A DNA stretch of 64,000 bases from Nostoc sp. FACHB-280 (GTDB taxonomy: Bacteria > Cyanobacteriota > Cyanobacteriia > Cyanobacteriales > Nostocaceae). The stretch covers positions 22,149-86,148 of the forward strand of contig NZ_JACJSD010000029.1 in the NCBI RefSeq assembly GCF_014697615.1, given 5' to 3'. The notes under the pieces are model-generated. The model searched no databases, was not told the origin of the DNA, and worked only from the letters and a program-made list of their open reading frames with translations. The position numbers were made by a program, and so were the translations under genes. Positions 23,745-33,691 of the stretch are shown piece by piece. The stretch's first letter is position 1, and each line of letters opens with the position of its first letter.

Positions 23745-25313
23745 CTAACCAGAAAGCTCAAAAGGAAAGTCTGTAGCCGTTGCTTCTAATTTAGATAAGA
23801 TTTGGGGTTTAATTCTTTCGTATTCACTTTTTAGTACATTCTTACTAAGTTGTGGATCAACAGATGAAGCTGAGATTTGACTTTCTTCAGCCCATTGTTC
23901 AAGATTTTTGCGTTGAGCTGTAGCGATACTACAAAGTAGGATATGTGAACAGCGACTTGGTGCTTCTCTGGCAAAGAATAACAATCGATAATAACCAGTT
24001 TTTGCGAGTAATCTAGTTATTTCTTGGCCAAAGCTAGTTTTGAGATCAAGATAATAAGGCAGCCACTTTACACCATGTTGCCGATTGTAAATAACCGTAA
24101 TCCACAGTGTCATCGGATGTGGTGCAGGCAGAAAGAGAAATTGATTATAACGATTACAAGCAAACCTTTTGATAATTTCCTGCTGTGGTAGCATCACCCA
24201 AAGAGTTGGTAAAACTTCGTTATTCACACAAATTGTTTTGGGGAAGACAATATCAGCTATTGGCTTGTTGTCTGGCCAAGCAGTAGAACGTAAAATTTCA
24301 TCATGTGCAGATAATACCTCTATATCAGCTTTTGTTTTGGGCTGAACTTCTACCGGAATTGTTAAGCTACGAGTCGCTACAGCTTTTGGTGCGGGTTTAT
24401 CTGGTTGAATGATGGGCGAGCGATAATTCTGTTCAATGGATTCTAACGCCTGCAAAATTTCGCTTACCTTTTGGGGGCGATCGCTTGGTGATTTTGCCAG
24501 ACAACTCATAACCAAATCTTCTACTTGTTTAGGTAGTTCTAACCCAGGATTCACTTCAGCAAACGAACGTGGTTCAAGCAAATGATGGGTTTTGTACCAT
24601 GCACCAAAGGAATGAGTTGCTGCTACTAACGGCATTTTGCCAGTTAGCATCTCAAACATCATCACACCTAAACTGTAAATATCTGACCGATTATCTAATT
24701 CCTTACCCTCCATCTGTTCGGGAGAAGAATAAGCCAGAGTTCCCAAATAAAATTTTGTTTGGTCGTTGCTATTAGCTTGGAGTAACTTAGCAATCCCAAA
24801 ATCCAGAATTTTGATTAACTCACCAAAGCTGGAGTCTTGAATTACCAGCATATTGCTGGGTTTAATATCGCGGTGAATAATTGGGTAAATAGCGCCATCA
24901 ACGGGAATACCATCATGGGCGCACTGTAACCCCAGCCCAATTTGACGCACCATACTCAAGAATCTGGGTAAAGCTAAATGATGCTGACGAATAATTTGAC
25001 TGAGTCCATGTCCTTGAAGATATTCCATCACGTAAAAGGGCGTGTTATTTTCATCTACGCCATAGTCCATGACTCGCACAATATGAATGCTTTTTTGTCC
25101 TAGCAAAGCACAGGTTTTCGCTTCTCGCTCAAAGCGTTCTTGTAACCGCATTTTTTCATTTTGAATCGAGAGGGCGAGAAACTTAACTGCAACTGGTACA
25201 CCTCCCAACAAAATATCTTTAGCACGATAAACTCGACCCATTGCTCCAGTACCAATTAATTCCTGAAGCTGATAGCGTTTGCCGAGTAAGCGTCCAATGT
25301 TGGGGTCTGACAT
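23745..25313 (-). CDS. Ser/Thr protein kinase (Hanks type)
   Basis: This 522-residue kinase has a domain at about 12-285: glycine loop GTGAMGRVY, Lys44, HRDIKPSN (Asp149), DFG Asp171 and APE-equivalent YSSPEQMEG. It lacks the zinc ribbon and transmembrane helix of the pair at 10.7-14.7 kb and belongs to the more canonical PknB-like class. The C-terminal 200 residues contain a domain of no family I recognise (LWVMLPQQEIIKRFACNRYN). The enzyme is soluble and likely cytoplasmic. It stands alone, with gene-free spacers on both sides. Confidence 0.88.
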   Translation of the reverse strand: MSDPNIGRLLGKRYQLQELIGTGAMGRVYRAKDILLGGVPVAVKFLALSIQNEKMRLQERFEREAKTCALLGQKSIHIVRVMDYGVDENNTPFYVMEYLQGHGLSQIIRQHHLALPRFLSMVRQIGLGLQCAHDGIPVDGAIYPIIHRDIKPSNMLVIQDSSFGELIKILDFGIAKLLQANSNDQTKFYLGTLAYSSPEQMEGKELDNRSDIYSLGVMMFEMLTGKMPLVAATHSFGAWYKTHHLLEPRSFAEVNPGLELPKQVEDLVMSCLAKSPSDRPQKVSEILQALESIEQNYRSPIIQPDKPAPKAVATRSLTIPVEVQPKTKADIEVLSAHDEILRSTAWPDNKPIADIVFPKTICVNNEVLPTLWVMLPQQEIIKRFACNRYNQFLFLPAPHPMTLWITVIYNRQHGVKWLPYYLDLKTSFGQEITRLLAKTGYYRLLFFAREAPSRCSHILLCSIATAQRKNLEQWAEESQISASSVDPQLSKNVLKSEYERIKPQILSKLEATATDFPFELSG

Positions 25314-26122
25314 AAAATATTCGACTCCAAAAGCAGATTGATTTTAAGTGTGTAGGAAAACAAGTACTTTCAAACGAGTATTTTTGATGGATCTAGAATG
25401 AGTTTCTAGAGTAATTAATAAAGTTCAAAAGCAGTTTTTAGTTCTCTGAGGAGAGCTACTACTTTTGGACTGCGGTTTGTCAGCTAGTGGTTTTTACAAC
25501 TGGTGGAAGATGCCAATTCAAATCTACGGAATGGTAGATTCATCCTGAAGTTTGCTCACATTCCGCACGCTGATGTTGATGTATTTCTAGTCTGCCCAAA
25601 TTTAACTAAATAATTATCTATAGTTTCTATTGATTTACAATTGCTGATATATGGCAAAGTGCTGAGTGCTGAGTAGAAACCCAGTAATTTCAAGGACAGG
25701 ACTCAATACGGTTCAGTTAAGGTGATGAGAGTTGATTTCTCAATTTCTGCTCTACCTATTAGACAATGAGAAAGATTTGGGGGATTCTCCCCCACACCCC
25801 CGATTGGGGGACGGTTGCGTCCCCCAAACCCCCTCCAAAATCATTTTTTCGTTTTTTATTGAGCCATTAGTTATTATTTGTTGCTTTTGTTGTCATTTAG
25901 GATTCTTATCTGAATCGTATTGGGTCAGGACTGATGCACAGGCTATGGAAAGTTAAACCACTCCAGACGCAAGACGCAGAGTTCCCTGAGAAATGAGAGT
26001 TTGAGCGGTTTTTGCATCAGTGCTGAGTGAGTATCTTTACAATTCCTCACTCAGTAACGCCAGTTGCTACAACGGAGGAAACCTCCGCAACGCACTGGCT
26101 CCTCAACACTTTCAACTCAGCA
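25314..26122. other. Gene-free spacer carrying repeats
   Basis: This 809-bp region contains a GTGCTGA repeat (25660-25674), the MITE-like element at 25704-25922 and another partial heptamer near 26020-26031. The open frame at 25732-25956 lies mostly inside the repeat element and reads as low-complexity SPPHPRLGDG, so I do not call it a gene. Confidence 0.5.
25704..25922. mobile_element. MITE candidate with 18-bp terminal inverted repeats
   Basis: CAATACGGTTCAGTTAAG (25704-25721) and CTTATCTGAATCGTATTG (25905-25922) are inverted ends matching at 16 of 18 positions. The 219-bp element has an interior G/C-rich hairpin (25781-25835, GGGGGA and TCCCCC runs) and no transposase. AGGACT occurs just outside both ends (left 25697-25702, right about 25926-25931), possibly coincidental. 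It has the form of a non-autonomous transposon. Confidence 0.65.
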
Positions 26123-26572
26123 TTATTTGAGTGGTTGCCGTTCTAAGCTGGCTTCCATTGTACTGGTGAGGGAATGACCGGACATGACACCACAACTTAG
26201 ATAGTAAGCGTCATCGGAGAGACGATACACTGTTTCAAAGCCACTGCGACGTTGACGATCGCTCAGTACCCAATAGCGTTGCACAATTGTATCTAGACCA
26301 ATCCAACCTTCACCTTCAATCTGCCCGAACAAATTATGTTGAAGTAAAAAAGTATACTGACGTTCACCTTCATGCAAACGCCCTTTATACAGTAAGGAGA
26401 TTTCTGAGCGATCGCTGCCAGGAAAAATCAGCTTGGTTGCCATTGTAAACCAGTTATCTCGATTCCAAGCAACTAGGGTCATACCCTTAACGCTGATTGG
26501 CATTCCATTGTGTTCTAGCCAATTGCCTTGTAATGACCAGCGTCCTGGTTCCATTAAAAAAGTGTGACCCAC
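26123..26572 (-). CDS. Conserved hypothetical protein, beta-rich
   Basis: I do not recognise this 149-residue protein. The sequence alternates hydrophobic and polar residues with many Trp and Gly (PGRWSLQGNWLEHNG, GEGWIGLDTIVQRYW, GFETVYRLSDDAYYLSCG), which suits a beta-barrel or lipocalin-like fold. It has no signal peptide or membrane segment. The GTG start at 26572 is followed by an in-frame ATG at 26554 that is equally possible. It is transcribed in the same direction as, and 88 bases after, anmK. Confidence 0.6.
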   Translation of the reverse strand: MGHTFLMEPGRWSLQGNWLEHNGMPISVKGMTLVAWNRDNWFTMATKLIFPGSDRSEISLLYKGRLHEGERQYTFLLQHNLFGQIEGEGWIGLDTIVQRYWVLSDRQRRSGFETVYRLSDDAYYLSCGVMSGHSLTSTMEASLERQPLK

Positions 26573-26660
26573 CTTCTCAGTTCCTTGTCTTAATCGAGTA
26601 ACCTTACGACTTAAAGATATATTTGAAACCTAAAAATGTCAGGTGCTAAGTCCGCAAAAC

Positions 26661-27821
26661 TTATTTTTTGGCTAGATGAATTTCTCCCAGTAGGACTTCA
26701 TGGGGTGCGCCTGTGGCTGATGGCAGGTTTCCGGGTATATTTAACTGTCGCCAGTAGGCTAAAACTGCAAAAGCGATCGCTTCTTTAAAGTCTCCACTCA
26801 AGCCGACTTCATCGGTAGTTAAGACGGGGATTGCCTTTAATAATGACTGCAAACGTTCTTTTAAATACAGATTCCGACTACCACCACCACATAAAAATAC
26901 CCGTTGTGGCATTTGCGGTAAAAAGGTTTGGTAACTGTGAACAACAGAGGCTGCTGTCAGTTCGGTAAGGGTGGCGAGAAAGTCAGCCGGACTGAGTTGA
27001 TATGGCCCGGCATCTTTTAAACATTGATTTAAGTAATCTACGCCAAATAACTCACGTCCTGTAGATTTGGGTGGTGGTAGATGAAAGTAATCTTGCTGTA
27101 ACCACTGTTCTACTAAAGATTGGCAAGGACTACCCGTCGCTGCCCATTTACCATCTTCATCATATTTTTTATCACCATTAGTTAAATGGGCTACTGCTAA
27201 ATCTAATAAGCTATTGCCAGGGCCAGTATCCCAACCGCGCATTTTTTCTAACCAGTTGTCGCGGCGGGGTGGGATGTAAGCAACATTACCGATACCGCCT
27301 AAATTTTGAATGCAGCGAGCTTCTTCTGGATGACTGAGTAAATAAGCATCAACTCTTGGTACCAGGGGTGCGCCATGACCACCAATTGCAATGTCAGCCA
27401 CACGGAAATTACTGACGGTGGTAATTCCTGTGATACTAGCAATCAATTCACCCCTTCCCAGTTGCAGGGTATAACCTAGGGACTGGGGTTGCCTAAATCC
27501 TTGGCTTTGTGGTGGTCGATGATAAACTGTTTGCCCGTGGGAACCGATTAAAATTGCTGGCTGATGATTAGTTTGAATGTTTTGAGCCGCTTGAGCAAAA
27601 CTAAAGGCGATCGCATCATCTAATGCTGCTAATTCTGCCATTGAAATGGCTTTCCCTGCACAAACAGCTAAAATACTGTCTCGGAGTTCAGCAGAATAAG
27701 GATATGTTTGTCCTGCTAATAACTCGACTTTCAGGTCTAAATCTGTACCAGAAATATCTACTAAAGCAGCGTCAATGCCATCTACGGATGTACCACTAAT
27801 TAAACCGATAATGCGAGTCAT
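26661..27821 (-). CDS. anmK: Anhydro-N-acetylmuramic acid kinase
   Basis: This 386-residue sugar kinase of the ASKHA fold has the AnmK signature [16 protein letters not shown] at the N terminus, [22 protein letters not shown] and CGGGSRN. It phosphorylates 1,6-anhydro-MurNAc with ring opening to give MurNAc-6-phosphate in cell-wall recycling. Start ATG 27821 gives the family N terminus directly. The length is normal. No other recycling gene is adjacent. Confidence 0.94.
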   Translation of the reverse strand: MTRIIGLISGTSVDGIDAALVDISGTDLDLKVELLAGQTYPYSAELRDSILAVCAGKAISMAELAALDDAIAFSFAQAAQNIQTNHQPAILIGSHGQTVYHRPPQSQGFRQPQSLGYTLQLGRGELIASITGITTVSNFRVADIAIGGHGAPLVPRVDAYLLSHPEEARCIQNLGGIGNVAYIPPRRDNWLEKMRGWDTGPGNSLLDLAVAHLTNGDKKYDEDGKWAATGSPCQSLVEQWLQQDYFHLPPPKSTGRELFGVDYLNQCLKDAGPYQLSPADFLATLTELTAASVVHSYQTFLPQMPQRVFLCGGGSRNLYLKERLQSLLKAIPVLTTDEVGLSGDFKEAIAFAVLAYWRQLNIPGNLPSATGAPHEVLLGEIHLAKK

Positions 27822-28186
27822 AAAAGATGATTAATAGTTTGATTGCTCAATAGTTATTAGTCAATTTTGGGTTGACTGCGACCACAATAGTACAGTTGGG
27901 GATTTTAAATAAATCAGACAAGTTACTATATCAGTCTGATGACGTATAGTAAATCTATCTTAAGTATGTTAAATGAGATTGCCACTCAATACATAATTAC
28001 TAATGTTCCACTTTTGTTTGTGCAGCGATCGCTCCCTTAATTTAGGCTAATAGGAGCGATCATTCCTCTATATCAGACCAAATTATTTGGCTGATTAATC
28101 TAGTTTTATAGCAATTCTCAATCATTCGTGAATAGCAAGATCCCCGACTTCTTCAAGAAGTCGGGGATCTAAGTTTGAGGAATATA
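27822..28186. other. Spacer between anmK and the GH57 gene
   Basis: This 365-bp region holds a HIP1-type inverted repeat (GCGATCGCTCC at about 28025 and GGAGCGATC at about 28052) and the hairpin at 28138-28170. Nothing else was recognised. Confidence 0.4.
28138..28170. terminator. Strong palindromic hairpin after the GH57 gene
   Basis: AGATCCCCGACTTCTT and AAGAAGTCGGGGATCT are perfect 16-base arms with a one-base centre. Related hairpins lie at 43866-43898 and 55691-55719. It sits 17 bases beyond the GH57 stop codon; there is no T-run. Confidence 0.6.
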
Positions 28187-30868
28187 CTAATCTAACTGAC
28201 TTAAAATTGCTTTGACATCAACAGCTAACTTTTGACCTAATTTTAATAACTGCCGACATTGATTCGTATCCTGTTTATTGATCAGGCTGGCAAAACAAGC
28301 TGGTGCTATCTGACTGTGCAGACAACTGAAGTATAGTTCTTGAGAACGATAGAGAGAAATACCCAAGTTGAGTTGATATCCCACATCAATCAATCTTTCT
28401 AATAGTTGGATATCGGTGGCAAAACTACCGTTGGTGTCATGTAATAATTGCCAGAGCGATCGCAAAATCAATTGCTCTAATATTTGCTTACCTTCGGGAA
28501 TATTTAAGCGACAACGCAGATGCTTGGCTTCTGTGGCGATCGCTTCTAATTCTACAATGTGATTTCCACAAGATTGCGGTTCTGTGATGTCTTGCTCTAG
28601 CGATCGCAATGTTGTCATACAGCGATATCCTAAAGCAATCTCGGCAGCCACTTGCAATTCTTGGGGTACTTCGAGTTCATCCCGATGAAAGGCCATGAGT
28701 ACGCCATAATTTTCCCGGTATGTTTGGGTATACAGTTGGTCTAGTCGAGTTAATGTTTCTTGATTAATTAACCGCATAATTCGGTGGCGTTCTTCAGCAA
28801 ATAAATTCTGTAAGCTAAAGGTTTCATTGCCAAATACCTGTGTCATCACCAAAATAGTCTGGGCTGCACTGGCTTGCTGGAGTGCGGTGAACAATTTTTC
28901 TTTTAACTGGCTGTAATCACGTCGCCCAGTAAACTGTTGAATGCAGCAGTGAAAATCCCAACCGCCTAAATGCAGCACAGCAAACACTAAATGTTCGCTT
29001 TCCCAAGTAATTTCGGAAACTAATTTTAAATGTCCGACAACTAAAGTCAACGCCCCCATTCGTTGCAGTTGATAGTCTAACTCATTCGTTGTGTAGCAAT
29101 AAACTCGCTTTCTGTGAGTGCTGAGTGCTGAGTGCTGACCGTTACTATTACTATTAAACAGCGAAGTAATTGCATAGTGAGCAGCAACTTGCTTGAAGCT
29201 AACTTGAGCAGTTAGGACTAACTGACGATATATTTCACCACCATGTTTGAATAAGTCTACATTGCTTGGTGCTAAACCCAGGCGTTTGACGAAGCCTTTT
29301 TCTAACTGCACACCTGCAACATCTCCCGCCAGTTCTAAGGCGCGGGCGGCGTAACGCAGAATTTGAGTACCTTCTGGGCGAGATAGTTCTTCAAAAAACC
29401 AGCCGCAACTGGTGAACATTAATAAGGAGTGACGCTGCATTTCTAATAAACGCAAAGCATCTACTTGTTCGGCGGCGTTGAGTTTGTGGGTTTGATGGCG
29501 GGAAAGAAAGCGGCTGACATTGGCGGGTGAGCGATCGCGGATGACTTTGATATACTCATCCCTAGCTAACCAAGGATCTTTGAAGAATTGCTGACCATAT
29601 TCTTCGTACACTTCTACTAACTGATCCCGTAGCCAATTTAAGGCATTACGTAAAGGCCGCCGCCATTTTTGATGCCAAACACCACCCTCACCACCACAAC
29701 CACAATCATCTTGCCATCTATCGACACCGTGGGCGCAACTCCAAGCGGTGATAGGCTTGAGTTCGACTTCCCAAGTTGGTGGGTTTAGGCTGAGGTAGTG
29801 GGCAAAATTGGTAACTGTCCAACCATGACGAGGAAATTCGGCTGTAAAGGCGTAGGCGATGGTTTTTTCTGTGCCTTTTTTATGGTGTCCAAAGGTTTCC
29901 CCATCGGTAGCCACAGATATCAATTGGGCGGGACGATGATCCCCACGCACAGCTGAACCTATACGTCCGGCTAAATGATGGGAACTATAGGTGACATCTG
30001 TAAAACCCATATCGCGGGATATGGGGCCATCGTAGAAGAAGATATCTATATATTTAGAAGTGTCTGGTGTTGGGAGTGGTGAGTTGAGGATGTCTCCTTT
30101 GTCAAATCCCCATTCTTTATTCCCTTTCAAATAGCAACGATAGGGACGGGTGGGATCAATCTGACTACCGCCAACTTCGTGCCATTCTGGCTGGGGATCA
30201 TTTTTGGTGGGTAGAGGACGACAACGTTGTGCTTGGGATGGTGCCAAGATAATAAAACGAATCCCTTCGGCAATTAAAGCTTCTATAGTTGCGTAGTCTA
30301 CACCTGTTTCTGCCAACCAGATGCCTTCGGGATCACGGCCAAAGCGGGATTTGAAGTCTTCTTTACCCCAGCGAATCTGCGTATATTTATCCCGTTCGTT
30401 AGCCAAAGGCATGATGATGTGATTATATACTTGCGCGATCGCATTGCCATGACCTTGCAGGCGATCGGCACTTTTGGCATCTGCTTCTAATATTCGTTGA
30501 TAAACCTCCACATCATAGCGTTCTAGCCACGACATCAAGGTAGGGCCAATATTAAAGCTGAGATACTCGTAATTATTCACGATCCCCATCACTTCGCCTT
30601 GGTCATTCAAGATTCTGGCAAAAGCATTAGGACGATAGCATTCATAGTGAATTCGCTCATTCCAATCATGGAAAGGTGCAGCACTGGGTTGACGCTCAAT
30701 TGCATCTAGATAAGGGTTTTCGCGCGGTGGTTGATAAAAATGACCATGCACTGTGACATACACACCAGTCGCTGTTTTTAGGGGATCATGCTGGTGAGTA
30801 TCTTGGACAGTGGAATGATTAATAGACGTAGCGCCAGAGCTAGCTGGCAATTCAGCAGCAGAAGTCAT
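28187..30868 (-). CDS. Glycoside hydrolase family 57 protein (DUF3536 type)
   Basis: This 893-residue protein has an N-terminal GH57 catalytic domain (YVTVHGHFYQPPRENPYL, FHDWNERIHYECYRPNAFA, GIWLAETGVDYATIEALI) and a long C-terminal region of the DUF3536 type. GLAETGVD-like Glu and a downstream VATDGETFGHH segment are the likely catalytic area. GH57 enzymes act on alpha-glucans (amylase, branching enzyme, pullulanase), so a role in glycogen metabolism is likely. Residues about 576-586 (GQHSALSTH) derive from an in-frame heptamer repeat at 29114-29138, the second such case in this window. Confidence 0.88.
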   Translation of the reverse strand: MTSAAELPASSGATSINHSTVQDTHQHDPLKTATGVYVTVHGHFYQPPRENPYLDAIERQPSAAPFHDWNERIHYECYRPNAFARILNDQGEVMGIVNNYEYLSFNIGPTLMSWLERYDVEVYQRILEADAKSADRLQGHGNAIAQVYNHIIMPLANERDKYTQIRWGKEDFKSRFGRDPEGIWLAETGVDYATIEALIAEGIRFIILAPSQAQRCRPLPTKNDPQPEWHEVGGSQIDPTRPYRCYLKGNKEWGFDKGDILNSPLPTPDTSKYIDIFFYDGPISRDMGFTDVTYSSHHLAGRIGSAVRGDHRPAQLISVATDGETFGHHKKGTEKTIAYAFTAEFPRHGWTVTNFAHYLSLNPPTWEVELKPITAWSCAHGVDRWQDDCGCGGEGGVWHQKWRRPLRNALNWLRDQLVEVYEEYGQQFFKDPWLARDEYIKVIRDRSPANVSRFLSRHQTHKLNAAEQVDALRLLEMQRHSLLMFTSCGWFFEELSRPEGTQILRYAARALELAGDVAGVQLEKGFVKRLGLAPSNVDLFKHGGEIYRQLVLTAQVSFKQVAAHYAITSLFNSNSNGQHSALSTHRKRVYCYTTNELDYQLQRMGALTLVVGHLKLVSEITWESEHLVFAVLHLGGWDFHCCIQQFTGRRDYSQLKEKLFTALQQASAAQTILVMTQVFGNETFSLQNLFAEERHRIMRLINQETLTRLDQLYTQTYRENYGVLMAFHRDELEVPQELQVAAEIALGYRCMTTLRSLEQDITEPQSCGNHIVELEAIATEAKHLRCRLNIPEGKQILEQLILRSLWQLLHDTNGSFATDIQLLERLIDVGYQLNLGISLYRSQELYFSCLHSQIAPACFASLINKQDTNQCRQLLKLGQKLAVDVKAILSQLD
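29114..29138. repeat. GTGCTGA heptamer repeat inside the GH57 gene
   Basis: Three and a half copies of the GTGCTGA unit lie in the coding sequence and are translated from the other strand as HSALST. The frame is kept. It matches the repeat in the ligase-like gene at 16249-16296. Confidence 0.75.
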
Positions 30869-31515
30869 GTAGTATATTTATCCAAAACAAAAAACTTGCA
30901 GCAACACGGAAAGGCTTGTTTTCCAACCTCATCTACACAGGCTTGAACACAAAATCCGGTATAGACTAAAACTATGGCTATAGGATACACTCTAGTTCTT
31001 GAGACAGCAGTCTGACTAGAGTGTGAAATCTGCGTTATCCTATCTCTGTTTCTCAAGTATTACTAATTTTTCGGCTATTTCACAATTTTAGATTTTAGAT
31101 TGACCCCACAGATAAATCTGGGTATTTGCACCCTTTAGGGACTATTGGTCAACATGAATTGTCTTTCAATCTATTAAACTCTATTTTCTGTGTAGTATGC
31201 TACCTGAAAATTGATATTTTTACTACAAAATGTTGCGGAAAATCTGTAAAACACAACGTTAGTTTACATTGTGCATTGATCTGTTTTCATCAATTTTGAT
31301 AAATTGCCACGAGTTTAGTAAATTCTCTCAATGGGTTAACTAAAGGTTGAGAGTATCCTATTGGAGTGCTGAGTTATGAGTACTGCGGGGGATGAGGAAG
31401 AGAAGCAAAACAGGGAAGAATCATTTTGGTTGACTCACTTTACTTGCTTCACTGCCTCATCTTCCCCATATTTCACTCAGCATTTTTCCAGGATAACTTT
31501 TACTAAAGTAACCAA
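30869..31515. other. Spacer between divergent GH57 and cax genes
   Basis: This 647-bp region is AT-rich and must hold both promoters. A partial GTGCTGA repeat lies at 31362-31375. Two short open frames (30865-31056 minus, 31376-31603 plus) show no conserved sequence and overlap gene starts, so I leave them out. Confidence 0.4.
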
Positions 31516-32607
31516 ATGTCAGGTAAAAACATTCTTTTTTTCGTGCTGTTACTGTTTATTCCCGTATCCCTGGCGGCGCATTTTCTCGAATGGGGAGACT
31601 TAATAGTGTTTGTCACTGCTGGTTTGGCAATTTTGCCTTTAGCAGCTTGGATGGGAACAGCAACAGAGGAAATTGCTGTGGTGGTCGGCCCAACGCTGGG
31701 AGGGTTATTAAACGCCACCTTTGGTAATGCAACAGAATTAATCATTGCTTTAGTTGCTTTGCAAGCCGGACTGGTTGGTGTAGTCAAAGCCAGTATCACA
31801 GGGTCAATTGTCAGTAACTTATTACTGGTGATGGGTCTTTCGATGTTTTTAGGAGGACTGCGCCACAAAGAACAAACATTTCAACCGATTGTGGCGCGTG
31901 TAAATGCTTCCTCCATGAATCTGGCGGTGATTGCTATGTTACTCCCCACGGCAATGAACTATACTTCCCAAGGAATTAATGAACAAACTCTACAAAATCT
32001 TTCCTTGGCTGTGGCAGTGGTGTTAATTGTGGTTTATGCCTTGACATTGCTGTTTTCGATGAAAACCCATACTTATTTGTATGATGTCGGCGTGGCTGAG
32101 GCGGAAGACAATGAAGGTTCCCACGAGAAACCAAATATGTGGTTGTGGACTGGGGTGTTATTGGTTTGTACCTTACTAGTCGCACTGGAATCAGAAATGT
32201 TAGTAGATTCCTTAGAAACCGCCACATCCCAATTAGGTTTAACAGCACTGTTTACAGGTGTAATTTTAGTGCCAATTGTGGGTAATGCCGCAGAACACGC
32301 CACGGCTGTGACTGTAGCAATGAAAGACAAAATGGATCTTTCTGTATCTGTAGCTGTGGGTTCCAGTATGCAGATTGCTTTATTTGTAGCCCCAGTATTA
32401 GTCATCGCCGGGTGGATATTTGGTCAACCAATGGATTTAGATTTTAATCCCTTTGAATTGGTAGCTGTGGCTGTGTCGGTATTAATTGCCAACAGTATTA
32501 GTTCTGATGGTAAATCTAATTGGTTGGAAGGTACTTTGTTGTTAGCTGCATATACAGTTTTAGGTTTTGCTTTTTACTTCCATCCAGTAATTACCAGTAT
32601 TGGATAG
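31516..32607 (+). CDS. cax: Calcium/proton exchanger
   Basis: This 363-residue antiporter of the CAX family has about eleven membrane helices. The two alpha-repeats with signature Glu/Asn residues are GPTLGGLLNATFGNATELII near residue 57 and VGNAAEHATAVTVAMKDKMD near residue 255, split by a short acidic loop (EAEDNEGSHEKPN). It exports Ca2+ from the cytoplasm in exchange for H+. Upstream lies an AT-rich spacer. Two HIP1 copies 12 bases apart at 32624-32655 may form a hairpin after the stop. Confidence 0.93.
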   Translation: MSGKNILFFVLLLFIPVSLAAHFLEWGDLIVFVTAGLAILPLAAWMGTATEEIAVVVGPTLGGLLNATFGNATELIIALVALQAGLVGVVKASITGSIVSNLLLVMGLSMFLGGLRHKEQTFQPIVARVNASSMNLAVIAMLLPTAMNYTSQGINEQTLQNLSLAVAVVLIVVYALTLLFSMKTHTYLYDVGVAEAEDNEGSHEKPNMWLWTGVLLVCTLLVALESEMLVDSLETATSQLGLTALFTGVILVPIVGNAAEHATAVTVAMKDKMDLSVSVAVGSSMQIALFVAPVLVIAGWIFGQPMDLDFNPFELVAVAVSVLIANSISSDGKSNWLEGTLLLAAYTVLGFAFYFHPVITSIG

Positions 32608-32999
32608 TGATAATTATGCAGATAGCGATCGCTGTTACTTTTGTGAGCGATCGCTTCTGCTAAGAGATAGAATTAATTTGACTTTTTGTGCGCTACGTAA
32701 CCAGATTTTTGTATCTTTATCAAGTCTGAAAAATCAAAGTAATTTCTTATTCAAATCTTATTAACCATCAGAGATACTGCTTCAGATAGAGTCAATTTTT
32801 TATTATCTAGAGTTTATTATTTTCAAGGAAAGCAGGGACATAAAAGCAAATAGACTAGTTATGCTCGATTGTGTCAGTCATGATTGAGGATTACTAGGCA
32901 AACTCCGTTGTTTATGATTACGCAAAATTATTATATTTTTTTATTTTTAGGACACACCATTCCGGAACTACGACAATTTTTCTGTCAAAGGAAATATGG
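32608..32999. other. Spacer after cax
   Basis: This 392-bp region contains paired HIP1 palindromes at 32624-32633 and 32646-32655 that could fold as a hairpin. The rest is AT-rich promoter-like sequence ahead of the peptidoglycan-binding gene, with no other feature seen. Confidence 0.35.
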
Positions 33000-33623
33000 G
33001 TGTTAATAACATCAAAAAAAATGAGTGATATTGTCCTGCTGATGACGGGCGTGTTAATTGCCAAACAACCATCTCCGTCTCATATCAACCAGCAGCCTGT
33101 AATTCAGATAGATAATGGCGTGCAGAAAACACCACAGGGGCAGTCATCTCAATTCGATTTAAATAGAAAAACCACGCCGTCTGAATTCATGCAGCTTCAA
33201 GAAAAACCTGAAGCTACTCTAGTAGCTTTTAATGCTAATTCTGAAAAAAATCTAGTAAAAAAAACAGACAAAAAACCTACTAAAGACTTATATAGCGTAT
33301 CAGAATTTAAGAACTTTCAACCTGTAAATATCAAGTTTCCGCGTTCACAACGCCTCATCGCCCAAAAATTGAGCGACGATGAACTTTTATTAGCTAGGTC
33401 TACAAGATTGGGTGGTCGTACTGTACCTAATTTACGTTTTGGAAATTCAGGTCTAGCTGTGAGAGTTTTACAAAAGTTACTCATAGCTAATGGCTATACA
33501 ATTCGTATAGATGGGGTTTATGGTGCGTTAACAGAAAGTGCTGTTAAAGCCTTTCAAAATCGTCGCAATATCAATGTAGATGGCATAGTCGGCCCAAGAA
33601 CTTGGTTTCATCTAACAAGATAA
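33000..33623 (+). CDS. Peptidoglycan-binding domain protein
   Basis: This 207-residue protein has a short hydrophobic N terminus (SDIVLLMTGVLIA), which may be a signal or anchor, then a low-complexity Gln/Lys/Thr region, and a C-terminal PG_binding_1 domain at about 145-205 (LRFGNSGLAVRVLQKLLIAN, GVYGALTESAVKAFQ, VDGIVGPRTW). It probably attaches to the cell wall. The GTG at 33000 has AAAGGAA 6 nt upstream and is preferred; ATG at 33021 is an alternative. It converges with susA across a shared terminator. Confidence 0.8.
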   Translation: MLITSKKMSDIVLLMTGVLIAKQPSPSHINQQPVIQIDNGVQKTPQGQSSQFDLNRKTTPSEFMQLQEKPEATLVAFNANSEKNLVKKTDKKPTKDLYSVSEFKNFQPVNIKFPRSQRLIAQKLSDDELLLARSTRLGGRTVPNLRFGNSGLAVRVLQKLLIANGYTIRIDGVYGALTESAVKAFQNRRNINVDGIVGPRTWFHLTR

Positions 33624-33631
33624 ACATGAAA

Positions 33632-33669
33632 GTAAAAAGGCAAAATAAAATAAGCTTTTGCCTTTTTAC
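33632..33669. terminator. Bidirectional terminator between convergent genes
   Basis: GTAAAAAGGCAAAA (33632-33645) and TTTTGCCTTTTTAC (33656-33669) are a perfect 14-bp inverted repeat flanked by A- and T-runs. It lies between the stop codons of the peptidoglycan-binding gene and susA and suits both directions. Confidence 0.78.
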
Positions 33670-33691
33670 TTTTTACTTTTACCTTAAATCA

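Noticed and set aside
25732..25956. 74-residue ORF in the spacer at 25.7 kb
   Set aside because: It lies mostly within the MITE candidate, and its Pro/Gly-rich reading comes from the C-run hairpin.
30865..31056. 63-residue minus-strand ORF upstream of the GH57 gene
   Set aside because: It overlaps the GH57 start and occupies promoter sequence; composition is not protein-like.
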